Shown here: positions 57,781 through 64,000 of the stretch, piece by piece
How the letters are laid out: every line of letters starts with the position of its first letter
Numbering within the stretch: position 1 is the first letter of the stretch
The notes under the pieces: model-generated
What the model saw: only the letters and a program-made list of their open reading frames with translations
Databases searched by the model: none
Told to the model about the DNA's origin: nothing
Assembly (NCBI GenBank): GCA_030674185.1
Contig: JAPXFY010000031.1
Coordinates: 43,686,085-43,750,084, forward strand
Length of the DNA stretch: 64,000 bases
Source of the DNA: Monoplex corrugatus
Lineage: Eukaryota; Mollusca; Gastropoda; Littorinimorpha; Ranellidae
Direction: 5' to 3'
Translations under genes and position numbers: made by a program

Positions 57781-58303
57781 CAAAAATAAAATATAGACAC
57801 ATTTACAAGACCCGAACAAATTTGAAATTACAAACAAACAAACAAACAAACAAGAGAAAGAAAGAATGAATGAATGAATGAATGAATGAATGAATGAATG
57901 AATGAATACAGAAAGCAAGAAAGAAGGAAAGAAAGCAAGAAAGAAAGAAAAGTCGTACAATCAAGTAGAGAAAAGAGAAGATAGTAGGGGAGATAATGCA
58001 CATGGTAAAGAGGAGATAACAAGTTGGGAGGCAAATGGCTGCATGCGATGCTGAAGCAAAAAATGTCTGTCCGCATTCAAGTAAACAGCAACCATAAAAA
58101 CACAAAACCAGAATCAGAACGTGTATTTAATATAACAAAACAAGGCAGGCACAAACTAGTGGCCAACTGGCCTTTGTCAGGCGGACACAAAAGGCAATAA
58201 AGAACAACTACACCAAAATTCAATATAAAACGAATAAACAAACAGCAAAACTGCTATAAAACAAAATCCAAAACAACTGTGACTACCCGCGTTCAAGCAA
58301 ACA

Positions 58304-58632
58304 GGAACCAGAAAAAAAAAACACTTAAAAAAACAATAAGAACGCGTATTTAATACAAGACAAGACAGGCGCAAATTTTCGGCCAACTGGCCATTGTCAA
58401 GCGTAAGATCCCAAACAAACAAACAAACACCAGATACAAAAATTAGGAAAGAAAGAATGAAACTTCTCTGCTGCTCTGTCCTGCTTTCTCTCCTAATTTT
58501 TGTATCTGGTGTTTGTTTGTTTGTGATCTTACACTTGACAAAGGCCAGTTGGCCGAACATTTGCGCCTGTCTTGTCTTGTTCTATCAAATACGCGTTCTT
58601 ATTCTTTTTTCGTGTTTTTTTTTCTGGTTCCA
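58304..58632. repeat. Long inverted repeat (arms about 150 bp)
   Basis: Left arm from GGAACCAGAAAAAA to CACCAGATACAAAAATTAGG (58304-58448); right arm is its reverse complement, from CCTAATTTTTGTATCTGGTG (58492) to TTTTCTGGTTCC (58631), with about 40 bp between. A third, direct partial copy of the left arm lies at 58085-58200 (GGCCAACTGGCCTTTGTCAG). Confidence 0.82.
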
Positions 58633-58823
58633 TAAAACAAACAAACAGCAAAGCGTCCCTGATGCTTCCTCGAGCGGAAGAAGATGACTGTATGTGTCTG
58701 TGCCTGTGTGTGTGGTAGAAAGACAGATGTTTTTTCTGAGATTGAGACGATGCTTAGTAACTTAAAGAGAAGAAGAAGAGAGGGGAGGGGGAGGAGGGCG
58801 GAGAGAGAGGGGAAAGGGGGATA

Positions 58824-58825
<2 letters not shown>

Positions 58826-58870
<45 letters not shown>
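58826..58870. repeat. (TG)n microsatellite
   Basis: The main TG tract on the plus strand; most others read CA. Confidence 0.9.
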
Positions 58871-59017
58871 TGTGAGGAGGTGTGTTGATGTGTGTGCAGG
58901 AGGGTACATATAAATGAGCGTGTCGGTTCGGGCGGACAGAGAATAATCAAACAGGGGTGGAATTAATGATTTCAGTGCAGTGGAACTTACACGTCTAAGT
59001 AAAAGGAATAATAATTA

Positions 59018-61150
59018 CTGTATAGATAGATGTTACACCTGTGATGGTGAACTATAGAAGTAGTAGATAGGGAAGTCAATAACTCATACTGTATAGATAG
59101 ATGTTACACCTGTGATGGTGAACTATAGAAGTAGTAGATAGGGAAGGCAATCAGTCATACTGTATAGATAGATGTTACACCTGTGATGGTGAACTACAGA
59201 AGTAGTAGATAGGGAAGGCAATCAGTCATACTGTATAGATAGATGTTACACCTGTGATGGTGAACTACAGAAGTAGTAGATAGGGAAGGCAATCAGTCAT
59301 ACTGTATAGATAGATGTTACACCAGTGATGGTGAACTATAGAAGTAGTAGATAGGGAAGGCAATCAGTCATACTGTATAGATAGATGTTACACCTGTGAT
59401 GGTGAACTATAGAAGTAGTAGATAGGGAAGGCAATCAGTCATACTGTATAGATAGATGTTACACCAGTGATGGTGAACTATAGAAGTAGTAGATAGGGAA
59501 GGCAATCAGTCATACTGTATAGATAGATGTTACACCAGTGATGGTGAACTATAGAAGTAGTAGATAGGGAAGGCAATCAGTCATACTGTATAGATAGATG
59601 TTACACTAGTGATGGTGAACTATAGAAGTAGTAGATAGGGAAGGCAATCAGTCATACTGTATAGATAGATGTTACACCTGTGATGGTGAACTACAGAAAT
59701 AGTAGATAGGGAAGGCAATCAGTCATACTGTATAGATAGATGTTACACCAGTGATGGTGAACTATAGAAGTAGTAGATAGGGAAGGCAATCAGTCATACT
59801 GTATAGATAGATATTACACCAGTGATGGTGAACTATAGAAGTAGTAGATAGGGAAGGCAATCAGTCATACTGTATAGATAGATGTTACACCTGTGATGGT
59901 GAACTATAGAAGTAGTAGATAGGGAAGGCAATCAGTCATACTGTATAGATAGATGTTACACCAGTGATGGTGAACTACAGAAGTAGTAGATAGGGAAGTC
60001 AATAACTCATACTGTATAGATAGATGTTACACCAGTGATGGTGAACTATAGAAGTAGTAGATAGGGAAGGCAATCAGTCATACTGTATAGATAGATGTTA
60101 CACCTGTGATGGTGAACTATAGAAGTAGTAGATAGGGAAGGCAATCAGTCATACTGTATAGATAGATGTTACACCAGTGATGGTGAACTACAGAAGTAGT
60201 AGATAGGGAAGGCAATCAGTCATACTGTATAGATAGATGTTACACCAGTGATGGTGAACTATAGAAGTAGTAGATAGGGAAGGCAATCAGTCATACTGTA
60301 TAGATAGATGTTACACCTGTGTTGGTGAACTATAGAAGTAGTAGATAGGGAAGGCAATCAGTCATACTGTATAGATAGATGTTACACCAGTGATGGTGAA
60401 CTATAGAAGTAGTAGATAGGGAAGGCAATCAGTCATACTGTATAGATAGATGTTACACCTGTGATGGTGAACTATAGAAGTAGTAGATAGGGAAGGCAAT
60501 CAGTCATACTGTATAGATGTTACACCTGTGATGGTGAACTATAGAAGTAGTAGATAGGGAAGGCAATCAGTCATACTGTATAGATAGATGTTACACCTGT
60601 GATGGTGAACTACAGAAGTAGTAGATAGGGAAGGCAATCAGTCATACTGTATAGATAGATGTTACACCTGTGATGGTGAACTATAGAAGTAGTAGATAGG
60701 GAAGGCAATCAGTCATACTGTATAGATAGATGTTACACCTGTGATGGTGAACTATAGAAGTAGTAGATAGGGAAGGCAATCAGTCATACTGTATAGATAG
60801 ATGTTACACCTGTGATGGTGAACTATAGAAGTAGTAGATAGGGAAGGCAATCAGTCATACTGTATAGATAGATGTTACACCTGTGATGGTGAACTATAGA
60901 AGTAGTAGATAGGGAAGGCAATCAGTCATACTGTATAGATAGATGTTACACCTGTGATGGTGAACTATAGAAGTAGTAGATAGGGAAGGCAATCAGTCAT
61001 ACTGTATAGATAGATGTTACACCAGTGATGGTGAACTATAGAAGTAGTAGATAGGGAAGGCAATCAGTCATACTGTATAGATAGATGTTACACACGTGAT
61101 GGTGAACTATAGAAGTAGTAGATAGGGAAGGCAATCAGTCATACTGTGAA
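59018..61150. repeat. 71-bp minisatellite, about 30 copies
   Basis: Unit ACTGTATAGATAGATGTTAC, ACCTGTGATGGTGAACTATA, GAAGTAGTAGATAGGGAAGG, CAATCAGTCAT. Mostly two-state variants (ACCTG/ACCAG, CTATAG/CTACAG); one copy near 60510 lacks 4 bp. Confidence 0.94.
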
Positions 61151-61214
61151 GGTGACAGTAAAGGGAATGTTTGTTTTGGATAAGAAAGGGGCGTGGAGCG
61201 AGGGACGAGGGGTG

Positions 61215-61530
61215 GGGGTTAAACCCTTTGACTCCCACACCCTGTCCACCAGCATCCTGCATTGTCAACCATGATGGTAAAGCAAAAACTTAACCCTTTG
61301 ACTCCCTCACCCTATCCACCAGCTTCCTGCAGGAAACTGGTGGCTAGGGTGAGGGAGTCAAAGGGCTCAGTTTTTGCAGTTGATGGATAGGGTGTGGGTG
61401 TCAAGGGTTAAGTTTTTGCAGTTGGTGGATAGGGTGAGGGAGTCAAAGGGTTAAGTTTTTGCAGTTGGTGGATAGGGTGAGGGAGTCAAAGGATTAAGTT
61501 TTTGCAGTTGGTGGATAGGGTATTCATGCA
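61215..61530. repeat. Cluster of palindromic TTAACCCTTTGACTCCC-family repeats
   Basis: Two left-type units, one full hairpin (CTTCCTGCAGGAAACTGGTG at its turn) and three tandem right-type units GTTTTTGCAGTTGGTGGATA..GTCAAAGGGTTAA. It shows the family growing by insertion or slippage next to existing copies. Confidence 0.65.
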
Positions 61531-61539
61531 CACACCGAC

Positions 61540-61542
<3 letters not shown>

Positions 61543-61608
<66 letters not shown>
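61543..61608. repeat. (CA)n microsatellite
   Basis: Pure CA between the palindromic-repeat cluster and the SINE at 61650. Confidence 0.92.
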
Positions 61609-61612
<4 letters not shown>

Positions 61613-61649
61613 CCATCACTTCAGTGTATGAATAAAACTGCCGACCAGT

Positions 61650-61925
61650 GGCCGTGGTGTAGCGGTTAGCACAACGGACTACTGATGGACGGTTGATAGT
61701 TCGCATCCCCATCAGTCCATTCAAAAATCATTGAGGGATTTTCTGTGTCCCACCGGCTCCTGCCCAGAGCTGAGCTTGCTAAGGACTCGTTCGGAAGACT
61801 GGGACCACACAGTCAAGTCTCATCCACTTCACAGATGCGTCATTGAGGGTGTTGCTCAAATCGCAGGACCAACACTGTAGGTGACTGTATCTGTCGGGCC
61901 TGGTTGATACCAGGATATATTATGA
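61650..61925 (+). mobile_element. tRNA-headed SINE
   Basis: GTGGCCGTGGTGTAGCGGTT with AGCACAACGGACTAC (A box) and GGTTGATAGTTCGCATCCCC (B box), 60 bp apart as in a tRNA, then an unrelated body ending near 61925. No intact tRNA fold, so not a tRNA gene. Confidence 0.68.
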
Positions 61926-62543
61926 TAGTAAGCGTAGAGTACAGCTTTGTCACGAAGTGTCAATCTAGATGGAACTCCAGAGCATCATGATTACCATTCT
62001 CATCAACCTCATCATCATTGTCATCGTCATCATCATCATTGTCATCATCATCATCATCATTGTCATCATCATCATTGCATTGCTTCTGTGGCCATTAAGG
62101 TGGCGAAGAAATTGGGACAAAAAAATGTGAGCTCAATGAAAATCTCCCTGAATGCAAAGATACCGAATAGATAAATAAATAAATTAATTAATAAACAGAT
62201 AAATAAACGAATGAATGAATGAATAAATAGATAAATAAATAAATAACACTGCCAGATAATAGATAAATAAGTAACATCGCTTAATATATCTCTCCCTCAG
62301 TTTCTATACAGAAATACACCTCCACCATCAGTGTCCAACCCGATTCAAGTTTCCAACTTTTACCACTGTTACCACCGACTGGACAAAACAACATTTCCCT
62401 TTTATCAACACACGGACACTGCTTAACATTAACGGAACAATACTCGCGCACAATGCGGCGACTGCATGTATAAACTATGAACACCACGAACCCAGACCAG
62501 CCCCAATGCCGATACCATGGCCATGTTACACACGTCAATACAG

Positions 62544-62738
62544 TTACACCCCTTTCACTGTTCCTGGCAACGTCTTGTCCACGACGTTCTTCATGTCGTC
62601 CCCGTGTATGCAGTACAGCAGCCACCCGTCCTTTTCCGTCCAATCAAATCCACCCTTCCGTTTGTAGAAGTCCATGGCCAGCTTGTTCCATTTGACCACT
62701 ATCCAGTACATCTTGCAGCACCCCTTGGACAGAGCGGC
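62544..62738 (-). CDS. SAT1/SAT2: Terminal exon of a GNAT acetyltransferase (diamine/thialysine N-acetyltransferase type)
   Basis: The minus-strand acceptor CCAATGTTTCAG ends at 62739. The exon is open in phase 0 for 64 codons to TAA, reading AALSKGCCKMYWIVVKWNKL, then AMDFYKRKGGFDWTEKDGW, then LLYCIHGDDM. The pattern W-N-x-x-A-x-x-F-Y-x-x-x-G is the acetyl-CoA-binding C-terminal end of the GNAT fold, and its spacing to the GW.L(Y/F) strand matches spermidine/spermine and thialysine N-acetyltransferases. By family it moves acetyl from acetyl-CoA to an amine such as a polyamine or thialysine; substrate cannot be told from this exon. Upstream exons were not found between 62738 and 64000, so the gene is partial here. 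Confidence 0.75.
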   Translation of the reverse strand, partial: AALSKGCCKMYWIVVKWNKLAMDFYKRKGGFDWTEKDGWLLYCIHGDDMKNVVDKTLPGTVKGV

Positions 62739-62930
62739 CTGAAACATTGGTATGGTGACGACGGAACATCAGCGCTGACCGTCAAGGGTTAGCGTAACTT
62801 TCGTTATTCGATGGGACAGATGTTAAAGGAAAGAATATTGAAGTGACGGAAACCAAAGAGGCGTGAGTAAACGGTGGGAATAACGACGACTCTCTTAATG
62901 TTGGTAAATTTCTCGTCATCTGATCACTGA

Positions 62931-62934
<4 letters not shown>

Positions 62935-62978
<44 letters not shown>

Positions 62979-63360
62979 GTGCCCTGCCGCATGGCGTTGG
63001 CGATCATGGCCCTCCATACGATTCTATCTTTTGTCGCTGCAAGTACATCGCCTACCTTCTCTGTCTTCATTCACTCCGCAAGTCCGTCCGATATTTTCTC
63101 CTTGGGTCTGCCTGGTGCCCCCTCCCTCCAAGTTGTCCTGCTTTCCTGTTGTGACTAGGTGCTCCAATTCCAATTTCTCTTGCCTCATAAAATGTCCTAT
63201 AGATGTTGCTTGTCTTTTCCTAATCTTCATTGACTTTCTTTTTGTGTTTGCTTCTTTCACGACTCTCTGACTGTTTTCTTTGTGATCCATGGAACTCTCA
63301 TTCTTCTTAGAAACCACATTTCGGCTGCTTCAGTCTTGTTCAAGACTGGAAAATGGAAAG
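62935..63360 (-). pseudogene. RTE-like LINE 3' end
   Basis: Minus strand: KTEAAEMWFLRRMRVPW, KSMKIRKRQATSIGHFMRQE and LEHLVTTGKQDNLEGGGTRQ, to the (CAT)n tail at 62935. It lies just upstream of the acetyltransferase terminal exon and so probably in its last intron. Confidence 0.72.
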
Positions 63361-63657
63361 CGCTGGAGTCAGTGGTTACGGTGAAGGAGAGATATAATGG
63401 ATAACACAAACATAGCAATAGTTCGGGACTGGGATCAACAAAAAATGGAATTGTGGCCAAAGGCTAAGGAAAAAGCATAGAGAGATATGGTATAATGGGA
63501 GTTTAAGAAAGAACAAGGGCACATCTGCATATGACTTCATTAAACAGCTCTGGATTTCTGGAAAGAGAGTTCTACAGCCCTAAAGGCGATGGCAGAAGCA
63601 GCCAAAAAGAATTCCAGCTGGATATGGATGGTCAAATAAGAAGAAAAGTGAACTCCA

Positions 63658-63745
63658 GAGGGCTTACAAACTCCAGAGGGCTTACAAACTCCAGAGGGCT
63701 TACAAACTCCAGAGGGCTTACAAACTCCAGAGGGCTTACAAACTC
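63658..63745. repeat. 18-bp tandem repeat, 5 copies
   Basis: Unit CTCCAGAGGGCTTACAAA, perfect in all copies, directly followed by the block duplicated from 57262. Confidence 0.88.
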
Positions 63746-63746
63746 C

Positions 63747-63894
63747 ATGTAAGATGATGGAAAATAATTGCAGGTGTTGTGACAAATTGGTATGGAAAAA
63801 AATGCACTGCATACATCTTAAGACTTGAACATTTTACACAAACATAGAGGTTGTAGAAATACCCAGCAGTTTCCACTTTTGGGTCTTCAAATGG

Positions 63895-63985
<91 letters not shown>

Positions 63986-64000
63986 GCATACCCCCCCCCA
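63747..64000. repeat. About 250-bp block, second copy, cut by window end
   Basis: Same as 57262-57517, 6.48 kb downstream in direct orientation; includes (CA)n 63897-63982 and poly-C at the window end. Confidence 0.88.

Noticed and set aside
61655..61725. tRNA gene
   Set aside because: A and B boxes are present but the arms do not pair and a body of 200 bp follows; SINE head.

Overview
Eukaryotic, repeat-dominated DNA, almost certainly animal and most likely a gastropod or other lophotrochozoan mollusc. Nothing resembles bacterial gene layout. The pointers to a mollusc are very abundant (CA)n tracts, many VNTR arrays, CR1-like and RTE-like LINE fragments, tRNA-headed SINEs, and a DNA transposon that joins a RAG1 N-terminal-type zinc region to a DDE-like core; as I recall, such an element (N-RAG-TP) was described from the sea hare Aplysia. 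The species call is inference.

Host genes. (1) A split gene on the minus strand runs from a 5'UTR exon at 31600-31683 to a stop at 12551. Six coding exons (28864-28975, 23460-23535, 21478-21578, 19661-19866, 14147-14290, 12551-12600) have canonical splice sites and compatible phases. They encode a protein of about 229 aa with an N-terminal MSP/VAP-type domain and two C-terminal membrane segments, the MOSPD1/MOSPD3 architecture. Exon 4 seems to lack one base. (2) The last coding exon of a GNAT acetyltransferase of the SSAT/thialysine-acetyltransferase type lies at 62544-62738 on the minus strand; its other exons were not found here.

Region 1-12.5 kb holds CA tracts, a 37-bp VNTR, a 55-bp VNTR, LINE and SINE scraps and TTAA-flanked MITEs. 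Region 12.5-31.7 kb is the MOSPD gene. Its introns contain a 62-bp VNTR derived from its own exon 5 acceptor, a 65-bp VNTR, a piggyBac-type MITE, a 32-bp VNTR with about 41 copies, a 239-bp TIR element and, in intron 1, a rearranged Ty3/gypsy element with a defective piggyBac copy inside its polypurine-tract region.

Region 32.3-33.9 kb is a Tc1-like transposon; 35.9-37.3 kb is a diverged array of about 175-bp repeats. Region 39-52.4 kb is a nest: a minus-strand CR1-like LINE split by (a) the RAG1-N-like transposon (39696-48717, 4-bp TSD CAAT), (b) a TTAA palindrome MITE, (c) a second Tc1 copy (49432-51063) and (d) a TIR MITE (51239-51450). On top of this lies a 4.27-kb head-to-tail duplication (about 40719-44986 repeated as 44989-49258) that covers most of the transposon gene plus LINE flank.

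Region 53-64 kb holds more LINE fragments, a long inverted repeat, a 71-bp x30 VNTR, a SINE, the acetyltransferase exon and a repeated (CA)n/poly-C block at the edge. Many one-base indels separate near-identical copies, so some frameshifts may be assembly errors. No mobile element here has an uninterrupted transposase or polymerase gene.
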